From Patescibacteria group bacterium (GTDB taxonomy: Bacteria > Patescibacteriota > Patescibacteriia > UBA1558 > GWA2-36-10): DNA of 11,531 nt. Every line of letters starts with the position of its first letter. The stretch's first letter is position 1. Shown here one piece after another: positions 1 to 6,687 of the stretch. The notes under the pieces are model-generated. The model was not told the DNA's origin. It saw only the letters and a list, made by a program, of their open reading frames with translations, and searched no databases. The translations under genes and the position numbers were made by a program. Location: the NCBI GenBank assembly GCA_030917205.1, contig JAUPVE010000011.1, positions 1 to 11,531 on the forward strand. The letters run 5' to 3'.

Positions 1-2564
1 CCAATGAATACGATGAATTAGAAGCCAAAAAGCTGACCGATATCGTCAACGCTGTGCTTGAGCAAAAATTTGATGGCCACGATACTCCGACTGTCGAGCA
101 AATCCAAGATGTCATCGAAATCATCCTGATCCAATCCAACTGGGCCAAGACGGCCAAGGCCTTCATCCTCTATCGTGAGCAACGTAAAAAAGTCCGCCTA
201 GAAATCGGCAAAGAAGTGACAAGTCCAGAAGTCAAAGAACTAGAGACCCTCGGCATCTTCCTCAGTAAGCAAGCCAAGCACATTCTCAATGGCTCTATGG
301 ACTTTGACGAGCTAGGTCGTATCATCTTCCTAGATCGCTACTCTATCAAAGATAAAAAAGAAGATATCGAAATCGGTGACCTAGTCATCGCTATCAGCAA
401 AGAAGACCGTAAGTATCCCAAGAAAGACCTCGGCATCATCAAACAAATCCTGACTGGAGAAAAAGCCGTCATCCATATGTTGACTGGTGTCTACGCTGAC
501 AAACTAAATAATTACGAATTCGAGCAAGATCTCTACAAATGCGACAAGCCTCGCGAGTCTATCGAAGATGCTCATCGCCGAGTAGCCAAGGCTGTCGCCT
601 CAGTCGAGGTCAATCCAGAAAACCGGACCAAATATTTTGAACAATTTTTTGATGATTTACGCGCCAAGCGCATCCAGCCAGGTGGACGCATCATGACCGG
701 TGCCAATGTCGATCCGCATGGCAACTATACTTCCAACCTGACCCTATTCAACTGCTACGTCCTACCATCACCTCGCGATTCTCGTAAAGCCATCATCGCT
801 GATACGCTCTACCAGATGACCGAAGTCATGTCTCGTGGCGGCGGTGTCGGCCTATCCCTCTCTACTCTGCGTCCCCGCTATGCCTATGTCAAAGGTGTGC
901 ATGGCAAATCCTCGGGTTCAGTCTCTTGGGGTGGACTATTCTCCTATGTCACTGGTCTCATCGAGCAAGGCGGCTCACGCCGTGGCGCTTTGATGCTGAT
1001 GCAGTGGGACTGGCATCCTGATGTCCTAGAATTCATCGACTCCAAAACCAAAGCTGGTCAAATAGAAAATGCCAATATCTCGGTCATGGTCTCTGACTCT
1101 TTCATGAAGGCCGTCAAAAATGACGAATACTGGAATCTAGAATTTCCTGACTACGAAAACCCAGCTTACAAAGATATCTACGACAATGTATGGGATGGTG
1201 ATATTCACTCTTGGAAAAATGCTGGCTATCCAGTCCGTGTCTACAAGACAGTCAAAGCCCGAGAGCTCTGGAACAAAATCATAGTATCGGCTCACTCTAG
1301 CGCTGAGCCAGGTATCGTCTTCATGGAACGCTACAACAAACTCTCTAACTCCCATTACTTCAACAAAGTCATTGCCACCAATCCTTGTGGTGAGCAAGGC
1401 CTACCAGGCTGGGGTGTCTGTAACTTAGGACATCTCTACCTCGCCTCATTTGCCAAAGAAGTCAGTCAGGATGAGATGGGTCCTATCTATCAGATGGACT
1501 GGGATACTTTGAAAAAATCCTCTGCTTCACTGACTCGCTTCCTCGACAATGTCATTGACCTGACTCCCTACCACTTCAAAGAAAACGAAACCAACCAAAA
1601 AAATGAGCGTCGTATTGGCGGTGGCACTCTGGGCCTTGGAGAATTATTGATCAAACTCAGACTCCGCTACGGCTCCAGTGAAGCTACACAGTTTATCGAC
1701 CGTCTCTACCAGACTATCACGGTCGAGATGTACAAAGAGTCTACCCGCCTGGCTAAAGAAAAAGGTGCCTTCCCGAAATTTGAAGCTGAGAAATTCCTAG
1801 ACTCTGGCTTTATCAAAACTCTACCCGAAGATGTCATCCAAATGATCAAAGAAAATGGCATCCGCAACGTCACTCTGACCACCCAAGCACCAACCGGTAC
1901 TGTCGGCTCCATGCTTGGAACCTCCACTGGTATCGAGCCCTACTATGCCTTCAAATTCTATCGCCAGTCACGCCTCGGCTTCCATGAAGTCTTCATCCCC
2001 CTAGCTGACAAATACACTCACAACGGCCACTTACCAGAATTCTTTGTCTCGGCTATGGACCTTGACCCTATGGATCACATCAAAGTCCAAGCCGCTGTCC
2101 AGCGCTGGACTGACTCCTCTATAAGTAAGACTGCCAATGCTCCAGCCGACTTCACAGTCGAGCAAACAGCTGAGCTCTACGAAAAAGCCTACGAGCTAGG
2201 TTGCAAAGGTGTGACCATCTATCGTGACTCTAGTCGCACTGAGCAAGTCCTCTCTCTAGACAAAGAAACCGAAAAGAAAAATTTGGCCTACAATGGTGGT
2301 GATAAAACAGAAACTGAAAAAGTGACCGTCAAAGTGGCTATCACTCCGCCAATCAAAGAGACCGAACAAATAGTAGAAATCCAAAATGCTCAGAAGCACA
2401 TAGCCCTAGCCAAAGAAATCGTCTTAGAAGAGCTTGATGATAGCTATGGCACAGCAGTCGGCAAAATCTGCCCCAACTGTAAGCTAGGCGTGATGGTCAA
2501 AATGGGTGGCTGTACTGAATGCTCCAAAATGTGTGGCTTCAAAGGCGCCTGTGATATGAAATAG
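1..2564 (+). CDS. nrdJ: Adenosylcobalamin-dependent (class II) ribonucleoside-diphosphate reductase, 5' end outside the window
   Basis: Reduces ribonucleotides to deoxyribonucleotides in the cytoplasm, using adenosylcobalamin to make the active-site radical. The frame is open from position 3 with no stop, so the N terminus lies upstream; the GTG at 54 is internal. Numbering from that GTG: residues before about 60 are the end of an ATP-cone regulatory domain. The barrel holds Cys234 (LFNCYVLPSP), the radical site NPCGEQ with Cys445 and Glu447, and Cys456 in VCNLG, eleven residues after Cys445 as in class II enzymes; Cys234 and Cys456 would be the redox pair. A charged linker (about 735-800) leads to a C-terminal cysteine-rich tail (Cys806, 809, 820, 823, 827, 833), probably a zinc-ribbon-like segment that re-reduces the active site. 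No intein is seen. The cobalamin adenosyltransferase at 8611 would supply the cofactor. Confidence 0.95.
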   Translation, partial: NEYDELEAKKLTDIVNAVLEQKFDGHDTPTVEQIQDVIEIILIQSNWAKTAKAFILYREQRKKVRLEIGKEVTSPEVKELETLGIFLSKQAKHILNGSMDFDELGRIIFLDRYSIKDKKEDIEIGDLVIAISKEDRKYPKKDLGIIKQILTGEKAVIHMLTGVYADKLNNYEFEQDLYKCDKPRESIEDAHRRVAKAVASVEVNPENRTKYFEQFFDDLRAKRIQPGGRIMTGANVDPHGNYTSNLTLFNCYVLPSPRDSRKAIIADTLYQMTEVMSRGGGVGLSLSTLRPRYAYVKGVHGKSSGSVSWGGLFSYVTGLIEQGGSRRGALMLMQWDWHPDVLEFIDSKTKAGQIENANISVMVSDSFMKAVKNDEYWNLEFPDYENPAYKDIYDNVWDGDIHSWKNAGYPVRVYKTVKARELWNKIIVSAHSSAEPGIVFMERYNKLSNSHYFNKVIATNPCGEQGLPGWGVCNLGHLYLASFAKEVSQDEMGPIYQMDWDTLKKSSASLTRFLDNVIDLTPYHFKENETNQKNERRIGGGTLGLGELLIKLRLRYGSSEATQFIDRLYQTITVEMYKESTRLAKEKGAFPKFEAEKFLDSGFIKTLPEDVIQMIKENGIRNVTLTTQAPTGTVGSMLGTSTGIEPYYAFKFYRQSRLGFHEVFIPLADKYTHNGHLPEFFVSAMDLDPMDHIKVQAAVQRWTDSSISKTANAPADFTVEQTAELYEKAYELGCKGVTIYRDSSRTEQVLSLDKETEKKNLAYNGGDKTETEKVTVKVAITPPIKETEQIVEIQNAQKHIALAKEIVLEELDDSYGTAVGKICPNCKLGVMVKMGGCTECSKMCGFKGACDMK

Positions 2565-2570
2565 TTGATT

Positions 2571-2616
2571 AAGCCCCTGCCATTGGTCGCGCTCAGCGCG
2601 ATTGAGGTGGGGGTTT
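2571..2616 (+). terminator. Imperfect hairpin after the RNR gene, possible terminator
   Basis: It starts 6 nt after the RNR stop. An inner perfect stem TCGCGC/GCGCGA with a TCA loop (2587-2601) sits in an outer stem of CCCC (2574-2577) against the G-run at 2609-2613. The tail is only TTTATAG, so it is weak as an intrinsic terminator, though the position fits 3'-end formation. It also marks the step from the moderate-G+C RNR gene to the AT-rich genes that follow. Confidence 0.4.
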
Positions 2617-2641
2617 ATAGTAAATCTTAAACAATAAGAAT

Positions 2642-3358
2642 ATGGACGAAGTAAATGAAATCGTAGACTCTGTCAAAAATGCAATAAAAGAGAGATTGGG
2701 TAGTATTATGTACGGTATGTTTCTTATATCCTGGATCGGTTGGAATTGGCAAGTTATATACACTACATTATTTATTGACCAAAATATAATTCTTGCAAAT
2801 ACCGGCTTACTAAAAATAGACTATATAAAAAATATTTATACAAATAAATGGATATTTACTCGTAATATTATTTTAGGACCAATAATCTCTACCTATCTAA
2901 TCATATGGTGGTTATCAAAAATTGACTTAATATGTTCAAGAAAAAACTATTCAAATAAGGCAAAAAAAGAATTGGAAAAAGCAAAGATTGAAAAAAATTT
3001 ATTAAAAGAAAAGCAAAGTATATTAGACGAAAGAATAGAGACCGTGAGAAAAGAAAAAATAATAACGCAAGAACTAACAAAAGAGCAGAGATGGTCTATG
3101 GATTTCAAAGATATCTCCAGTACTAAAATATACAGAAATGCAATGGAAGACCTTGAGATATGTCTATATAAACATGATGGATATTTATCCATTGATGGTT
3201 TCCCTAACTATCATATGAAATCTGAAAACATATCATTTTTACATACAAATGATATCGTAAATTTCGTTGAAGGTACCAGAAATCAAATTAATTTAACTGA
3301 AAAAGGTAAATACTATCTACGTGAGTTCATTAAAAATAAAAAGGATAGCTACATATAA
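2642..3358 (+). CDS. Uncharacterised membrane-anchored coiled-coil protein, 238 aa
   Basis: I do not recognise a function. The N terminus has an amphipathic start and a tryptophan-rich hydrophobic segment (about residues 19-45, with SWIGWNW) resembling a widespread family of uncharacterised bacterial proteins; this resemblance is from memory. A second membrane segment is at about 75-97. A Lys/Glu-rich helix (about 104-150) looks like a coiled coil. The C-terminal 85 residues end in LTEKGKYYLREF, a phrase typical of the last helix of winged-helix-like domains. Predicted topology is two membrane spans with a cytoplasmic C-terminal region. No SD precedes the ATG. Base composition is very AT-rich (16 of 60 bases G+C at 3001-3060), unlike the RNR gene before it, which suggests separate acquisition. 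It probably pairs with the gene at 3402, 43 nt downstream. Confidence 0.75.
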   Translation: MDEVNEIVDSVKNAIKERLGSIMYGMFLISWIGWNWQVIYTTLFIDQNIILANTGLLKIDYIKNIYTNKWIFTRNIILGPIISTYLIIWWLSKIDLICSRKNYSNKAKKELEKAKIEKNLLKEKQSILDERIETVRKEKIITQELTKEQRWSMDFKDISSTKIYRNAMEDLEICLYKHDGYLSIDGFPNYHMKSENISFLHTNDIVNFVEGTRNQINLTEKGKYYLREFIKNKKDSYI

Positions 3359-3401
3359 TTAGAATACATATTTTGTGCTCTAAATAAAACCTTTTAAACA
3401 T

Positions 3402-3980
3402 ATGTACCTAGATATAAACATTTTTACACTATCAATATTTATTACCAATTTTTTCTCACATCCATTTGTACTAACTATTATAGTATTCATATTAGGAAAT
3501 TTTGTAGTGAATAAAATTATACCAAATAAAAAAGAGGATGTTATAAAAAAAATTGTTGATATAAAAAATTTTATTAAAGAGGTTGAATTTTTATATGATA
3601 GAATTGTACAAACGGCACAGTCTATATATGAAAAAAAATTACCAGAAGAATTAAAAATGTTTAAAGATGAACTCCCTAAAGAAGTCGACAAAATTAGTAC
3701 TCTTGTAAATGAGAAGATACCTATAGAAAAATACAAGTTAGATAGTGAAATTGAAATTTATTTTAAGGATAAAAATTTAACTAAAATTTATTCCCAATTT
3801 AGCGAGGAGTTTTCAAATATACAGACATTTTTAGTTTACGAATTACCAAAAGACACTGATATATTTTTTAAAAGACTAGAACACATAAACAATTTAGATT
3901 TTAAAAAATTGAAAAGTTTAGAAAAAAATTTAATTACAGCTATAACCAAAGCTAAATCGATCACATTTAAACCAAGATAA
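3402..3980 (+). CDS. Uncharacterised protein with N-terminal membrane anchor, 192 aa
   Basis: Not recognised. Residues about 8-40 are strongly hydrophobic and would form one or two closely spaced membrane spans, followed by a Lys/Glu-rich helical cytoplasmic domain with coiled-coil character (about 42-190). No catalytic motif or cysteine pattern is visible. The gene shares the very low G+C of the preceding one and follows it on the same strand, so the two probably form one accessory unit. No SD precedes the ATG. A long open frame on the opposite strand (3380-3736) is an antisense shadow of this AT-rich gene. The stop codon is 3 nt before the first copy of the NUDIX-associated repeat. Confidence 0.7.
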   Translation: MYLDINIFTLSIFITNFFSHPFVLTIIVFILGNFVVNKIIPNKKEDVIKKIVDIKNFIKEVEFLYDRIVQTAQSIYEKKLPEELKMFKDELPKEVDKISTLVNEKIPIEKYKLDSEIEIYFKDKNLTKIYSQFSEEFSNIQTFLVYELPKDTDIFFKRLEHINNLDFKKLKSLEKNLITAITKAKSITFKPR

Positions 3981-3983
3981 TTA

Positions 3984-4204
3984 AATAAACCGCCCTTAGC
4001 CCGCCAACGTCGTTATCGCCATTAGAAAAATCTCAAAATTTGGCAGCGACTAGACGCGCCAAAAACCGTGCTGTCTGACACAGCCCTTCGCGAAGGGCTG
4101 GGGAGTTCACGGTTTTGGCGGCTAGGAGCAACAAATTAAAAGATTTTTCTACAGGCGAAATTTTGGCACCACCTTTTTAAAAAAGGTGGTAAAATAAAAA
4201 AGAT
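3984..4204 (+). repeat. NUDIX-associated structured repeat, copy 1 (221 bp)
   Basis: Runs from AATAAACCGCCCTTAG to the base before the ATG at 4205; the second copy is at 4622. It folds as a long imperfect hairpin: CGCC (4017-4020) with GGCG (4154-4157), an 11-bp perfect stem TAGAAAAATCT (4023-4033) with AGATTTTTCTA (4141-4151), CTAG with CTAG (4050-4053 and 4122-4125), and ACCGTG with CACGGT. The apex is a 20-bp perfect palindrome centred on TTCGCGAA (4081-4100). A separate terminal hairpin, ACCACC (4168-4173) with GGTGGT (4185-4190), lies just before the gene and would occlude the only SD-like sequence (AGGTGG, 15 nt from ATG). TGGTAAAAT (4187-4195) resembles an extended -10. It could be a cis-acting leader RNA, a MITE-like element or a cassette junction. 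Confidence 0.85.
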
Positions 4205-4648
4205 ATGAAACAACACAAACACATCGGCGTCTATGCCCTAGTTGTACATAACGACTCTATTTTATTAATCAAAAAAGCCCGTGGTCCTTACACTGGAAAA
4301 CTTGACCTACCAGGCGGTAGTTTAGAGTTTAGTGAAAATCCCCTAGACGGTCTAAAACGAGAACTACAAGAAGAAACTGGTCTATCAATCAAAAACCAAA
4401 AATTAATAGATTTTTTAACCCATACTGTTATTTACAAAGATAACAATGAGGAAATACAAATGTATCATCTAGGAATTATCTACGAGGTTGAAATCAGTGA
4501 TACTGATACTTTAAAATATACTGGCGATGGTGAAGATTCCAATGGTGCTATCTGGGTTAAAATTGCTGAAATAGATTATAAAAATCTTTCACCCTTTGCT
4601 AAAATTTTAATTAATAACTTTAATAAACCGCCCTTAGAAAAATCGTAA
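4205..4648 (+). CDS. NUDIX hydrolase, 147 aa
   Basis: Hydrolyses a nucleoside-diphosphate-linked substrate in the cytoplasm; which one cannot be told. The complete Nudix box G-x5-E-x7-REL-x-EE-x-G-L spans residues 38-60 (Gly38, Glu44, Arg52, Glu53, Glu56, Glu57), so metal-binding and catalytic residues are intact. The strand before the box reads GKLDLPGG, and the length is normal for the MutT-like group. The ATG is fixed by the abrupt end of the upstream repeat immediately before it. No usable SD at normal spacing. The last eight codons and stop (4622-4648) lie inside repeat copy 2, so the C terminus NKPPLEKS is supplied by the repeat. It is not closely similar to the next NUDIX protein, so this is not a simple gene duplication. 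Confidence 0.9.
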   Translation: MKQHKHIGVYALVVHNDSILLIKKARGPYTGKLDLPGGSLEFSENPLDGLKRELQEETGLSIKNQKLIDFLTHTVIYKDNNEEIQMYHLGIIYEVEISDTDTLKYTGDGEDSNGAIWVKIAEIDYKNLSPFAKILINNFNKPPLEKS

Positions 4649-4810
4649 AATTTGGCAGCGACTAGACGCGCAAAAAACCGTGCTGTCTGAGGACTGCGAA
4701 GCAGGACGAGTTCACGGTTTTAGCGGCTAGGAGCAACAAATTAAAAGATTTTTCTAGAGGCGAAATTTTGGCACCACCTTTTTAAAAAAGGTGGTAAAAA
4801 GAAAAAAGAT
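4622..4810 (+). repeat. NUDIX-associated structured repeat, copy 2 (189 bp)
   Basis: Second copy of the element at 3984, again ending on the base before a NUDIX start codon. Outside the apex only about eight base differences are seen. TAGAAAAATC (4635-4644) pairs with GATTTTTCTA (4747-4756), CGCC (4629-4632) with GGCG (4759-4762), and ACCACC (4773-4778) with GGTGGT (4790-4795). The apical hairpin has a different sequence, CTGC-GAA-GCAG (4694-4704), yet still pairs. Compared with copy 1 it lacks 26 bp near the left end, between two short direct repeats CGCC(C/A)TTAG. It overlaps the last codons of the preceding gene. Confidence 0.85.
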
Positions 4811-5335
4811 ATGACTACCCCTTGGAAAAAAATTAAAGAAGAACCCTTTAAAGCTGGCTTCCGAAAATTGATCAAAAAAACTTTTGAAATGCCAGATCAA
4901 AAAATTGCTGATTTTGATATCAAGCATGAGGGACCGGCAGTTTGTATACTAGCCATCACTACTGATCAGCAGGTCATCTTAGCTAAACAATTTAGACCAG
5001 GTCCAGAAAAAATATTACTAGAAATGCCTGGCGGTATGGTTGATAAAGGTGAAAATCCAGAACAAGCAGCCAAAAGAGAGCTCCTTGAAGAAACTGGCTA
5101 TACTGGAGATTTTGAATTTGTGGGACAAAGCCTAGACTGTGCTTATTCTAATATGGTGAGATATAATTTTGTTGCTAAAAATTGTCATAAGATACAAGAG
5201 CAAAAATTAGAAGATAATGAATTTGTTGAAATAGTAGAGATGAGTTTAACTGATTTTAGAAAACATTTACAAAGTGGTGAGTTGACTGATATTGAATCTG
5301 GCTATTTATGCTTGGATTATTTAAAATTACTGTAA
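4811..5335 (+). CDS. NUDIX hydrolase, ADP-ribose pyrophosphatase-like, 174 aa
   Basis: Probably cleaves ADP-ribose or a related nucleotide sugar to AMP plus sugar phosphate. The full Nudix box is at residues 75-97 (Gly75, Glu81, Arg89, Glu90, Glu93, Glu94). Before it stands QFRPG and then LLEMPGG, the arrangement typical of the ADPRase/NudF branch, and an N-terminal extension of about 40 residues also fits that branch, whose members dimerise through it. The substrate assignment is from family resemblance and remains tentative. The start codon abuts repeat copy 2. No normally spaced SD. A promoter-like sequence for the next gene begins just after the stop. Confidence 0.9.
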   Translation: MTTPWKKIKEEPFKAGFRKLIKKTFEMPDQKIADFDIKHEGPAVCILAITTDQQVILAKQFRPGPEKILLEMPGGMVDKGENPEQAAKRELLEETGYTGDFEFVGQSLDCAYSNMVRYNFVAKNCHKIQEQKLEDNEFVEIVEMSLTDFRKHLQSGELTDIESGYLCLDYLKLL

Positions 5336-5339
5336 AGAG

Positions 5340-5369
5340 TTGGAATCAAAAATAAACAAAAAATAAAAT
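5340..5369 (+). promoter_or_regulatory. Sigma70-like promoter for the zinc-ribbon gene
   Basis: TTGGAA (5340-5345), an 18-bp spacer and TAAAAT (5364-5369) stand about 50 bp before the ATG at 5420. The surroundings are AT-rich, so chance matches are possible, but spacing and distance are right for an independently transcribed gene. Confidence 0.5.
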
Positions 5370-5419
5370 ACTTTGAGAAGAGGCTAACAAGAATCACCCT
5401 CCACCAAAAGGAGTGAGCC

Positions 5420-5599
5420 ATGTTCCCTACAAAAAACTTTCGCTGGACTTGCAACAAGTGTCGACATACTAGCACTTGTCATCGTGATCCGGACTCGGTC
5501 ATTTATTTAAGATCATGCCCTGTATGTGGGACAGAGATGGAAGGTCACTTCATCATAAAAAGTGGCCCCATGTATCCAAATCCCCATCGCAAGGACTGA
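5420..5599 (+). CDS. Small zinc-ribbon protein, 59 aa
   Basis: A small gene with a convincing start: AAGGAG six bases before ATG. The product has two CxxC knuckles, Cys11-Cys14 (TCNKC) and Cys33-Cys36 (CPVCG), separated by 18 residues, which is a classic four-cysteine zinc ribbon. Cys20 and His16/His21 lie between them. The tail (about 44-59) is short and basic. Small proteins of this kind often bind nucleic acid or a protein partner, but nothing here shows which. The gene is followed by a strong GC-rich hairpin at 5606. Its base composition is higher in G+C than the flanking NUDIX and HAD genes, and it resembles the 5722 gene in having a strong SD and its own hairpin. Confidence 0.85.
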   Translation: MFPTKNFRWTCNKCRHTSTCHRDPDSVIYLRSCPVCGTEMEGHFIIKSGPMYPNPHRKD

Positions 5600-5605
5600 A
5601 ACTCC

Positions 5606-5625
5606 GGGGATGCCCGCGCATCCCC
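5606..5625 (+). terminator. Strong hairpin after the zinc-ribbon gene
   Basis: GGGGATGC pairs perfectly with GCATCCCC around a CCGC loop, 7 nt after the stop. There is no immediate T-run (GTATTTT comes about 15 nt later), so termination is likely but not textbook. Confidence 0.6.
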
Positions 5626-5708
5626 GCCCCTTCTCAGGGTATTTTAAAAAAACATCGCTCTTTTATAAACAAATATTTTTAGGAGGTCTGCACAAAAAAC
5701 ACTTAGCT

Positions 5709-5721
5709 AGGAGGAGTCAAG
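5709..5721 (+). promoter_or_regulatory. Strong SD fixing the start at 5722
   Basis: AGGAGG (5709-5714) lies seven bases before the ATG. The leader AGGAGGAGTCAAG matches 12 of 13 bases of the minus-strand leader AGGAGGACTCAAG at 8534-8522, with the start codon in the same place. A second AGGAGG at 5681 has no start codon after it. Confidence 0.8.
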
Positions 5722-5967
5722 ATGCCGGTATTAGTCATCACCGTACTGATGATCCAGGGCAACGACATTCGCTGTGAAGCACTACCGGCCAATAAAGAAG
5801 GGACGCTGTGGTTCGGGCAAGCCAACATATTCAAAGGAGAAGATCTGCACACTACTGTCTTATCCACCGCTCCCAAGTACTCATCAGCTGAAGAAGCTCT
5901 GAGTGTGATCACTGCAATCGTAGATCAGATTCGCGCTATTGATATCAAACAAATGAAAATAGCGTAG
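5722..5967 (+). CDS. Uncharacterised small protein, 81 aa
   Basis: Not recognised. The sequence looks like a compact alpha/beta domain: a hydrophobic first strand (VLVITVLMI), a charged middle with FGQANIFKGED, and a helix at about 54-72 (SAEEALSVITAIVDQIRAI). No signal peptide, membrane span or cysteine motif; predicted cytoplasmic. Reality as a gene is supported by the near-ideal SD, the balanced codon use and the stop followed 11 nt later by a stable hairpin. A longer overlapping frame starting at 5562 has no SD and reads through the terminator hairpin, so it is not preferred. It is adjacent to the 59-residue zinc-ribbon gene in the same orientation, but a hairpin separates them, so they may be separate transcripts. 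Confidence 0.8.
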   Translation: MPVLVITVLMIQGNDIRCEALPANKEGTLWFGQANIFKGEDLHTTVLSTAPKYSSAEEALSVITAIVDQIRAIDIKQMKIA

Positions 5968-5978
5968 ACTCCGCTCAA

Positions 5979-5999
5979 GGGGAAGGACACAACTTCCCC
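5979..5999 (+). terminator. Hairpin after the 81-residue gene
   Basis: GGGGAAG pairs with CTTCCCC around the seven-base loop GACACAA, 11 nt after the stop codon. The downstream sequence is ACCCCC then AAAAG, with no T-run close by, so efficiency is uncertain. Confidence 0.55.
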
Positions 6000-6052
6000 A
6001 CCCCCTAAAAGTATTTGTTTAAATTTTAAAATAACTCCCTCTTAACAAGAGG

Positions 6053-6058
6053 TATAAA
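6053..6058 (+). promoter_or_regulatory. -10 box next to the HAD start codon
   Basis: TATAAA (within TATAAAAT) ends 11 nt before the ATG at 6070, so transcription would start about 5 nt before the start codon, giving a nearly leaderless mRNA. A small inverted repeat, CCTCTT-AAC-AAGAGG (about 6038-6052), sits just upstream where the spacer would be. No good -35 is seen. Confidence 0.45.
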
Positions 6059-6069
6059 ATCACATACAA

Positions 6070-6687
6070 ATGCAAAACATAAAAACAATCATTTTTGATT
6101 TAGGGGGTGTGTATTTTACAGCTGGCACAAAAATAGCCAAAGAAAAAATAATATCACTGACCCAGGCACCAGCTTCTATTGTTGATGAAATATTTGAAGC
6201 TCAGCCACATAAAGAAGGTTTTTGGTATCGTAATGGCCAAATCAGTCAGGAAGAATTTTGGCAAGCAGCCAAAAGTAAACTTGGCATCACTACTACCCAA
6301 GTGACAGAGATTCGCGAACTGTGGCATAGTAGCTATACTCCTATCGCAGGCATGAAAGAATTAGTACAAAATGTAAGGAAGCAATATAAGGTCGTTGCTT
6401 TTTCTGGTAACATAAAAGAGAGAATAGAATATCTAAACCATAAATATGACCTACTTCAAGATTTTGATGATTTTGTATTGTCATATGAAATTGGTTATAG
6501 TAAATTGGAGCCGGAGTTCTTTAAAATACTTATACAAAAAATAAACTGCCAAGCAGACGAGGCAATACTAATTGATGATAACCAAAAGTTTGTAAATTTA
6601 AGCATCGAATTAGGTTTTCATGGTTTAGTTTTCAAAAATATAGAACAAATAAAAAATGATTTAATAAAATCCGGTGTTATTTTTTAA
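6070..6687 (+). CDS. HAD-superfamily phosphatase-like hydrolase, 205 aa
   Basis: Predicted cytoplasmic phosphatase using an aspartyl-phosphate intermediate; substrate unknown. Motif I is IIFDLGGV with nucleophile Asp10; motif II is Ser112 in VAFSGN; motif III is Lys145 (SKLEPEFF, the place of the usual KPxP); motif IV is Asp169-Asp170 (ILIDDN). A helical cap lies at about 18-90, as in subfamily IA. The usual general-acid Asp two residues after the nucleophile is Gly12, as in the DLGGV/DLGNV branch that includes the sugar phosphatase YihX. Length is normal. No SD; a -10 box almost touches the start. The final codons and the stop overlap a remnant of the NUDIX-associated repeat. Confidence 0.88.
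   Translation: MQNIKTIIFDLGGVYFTAGTKIAKEKIISLTQAPASIVDEIFEAQPHKEGFWYRNGQISQEEFWQAAKSKLGITTTQVTEIRELWHSSYTPIAGMKELVQNVRKQYKVVAFSGNIKERIEYLNHKYDLLQDFDDFVLSYEIGYSKLEPEFFKILIQKINCQADEAILIDDNQKFVNLSIELGFHGLVFKNIEQIKNDLIKSGVIF

Noticed and set aside
1137..1927. Minus-strand frames inside the RNR gene
   Set aside because: They lie opposite highly conserved RNR sequence including the active site and have no gene signals.
4163..4195. Full sigma70 promoter inside repeat copy 1 (TTGGCA with TAAAAT)
   Set aside because: The spacer would be 21 bp, too long; only the TGGTAAAAT extended -10 resemblance is kept, and it is weakened in copy 2.
3984..4810. Integron attC sites
   Set aside because: The expected GTTRRRY and RYYYAAC core boxes are not present at the ends of the inverted repeats and no integrase gene is in the window; a cassette-like role is still kept as a hypothesis.
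4205..5335. Tandem duplication of one NUDIX gene together with its upstream region
   Set aside because: The upstream elements are almost the same, but similarity ends at the ATG and the proteins align only in the Nudix box.
5562..5777. 71-codon plus-strand frame
   Set aside because: It has no SD, runs through the GGGGATGC/GCATCCCC hairpin, and overlaps two better supported genes in other frames.
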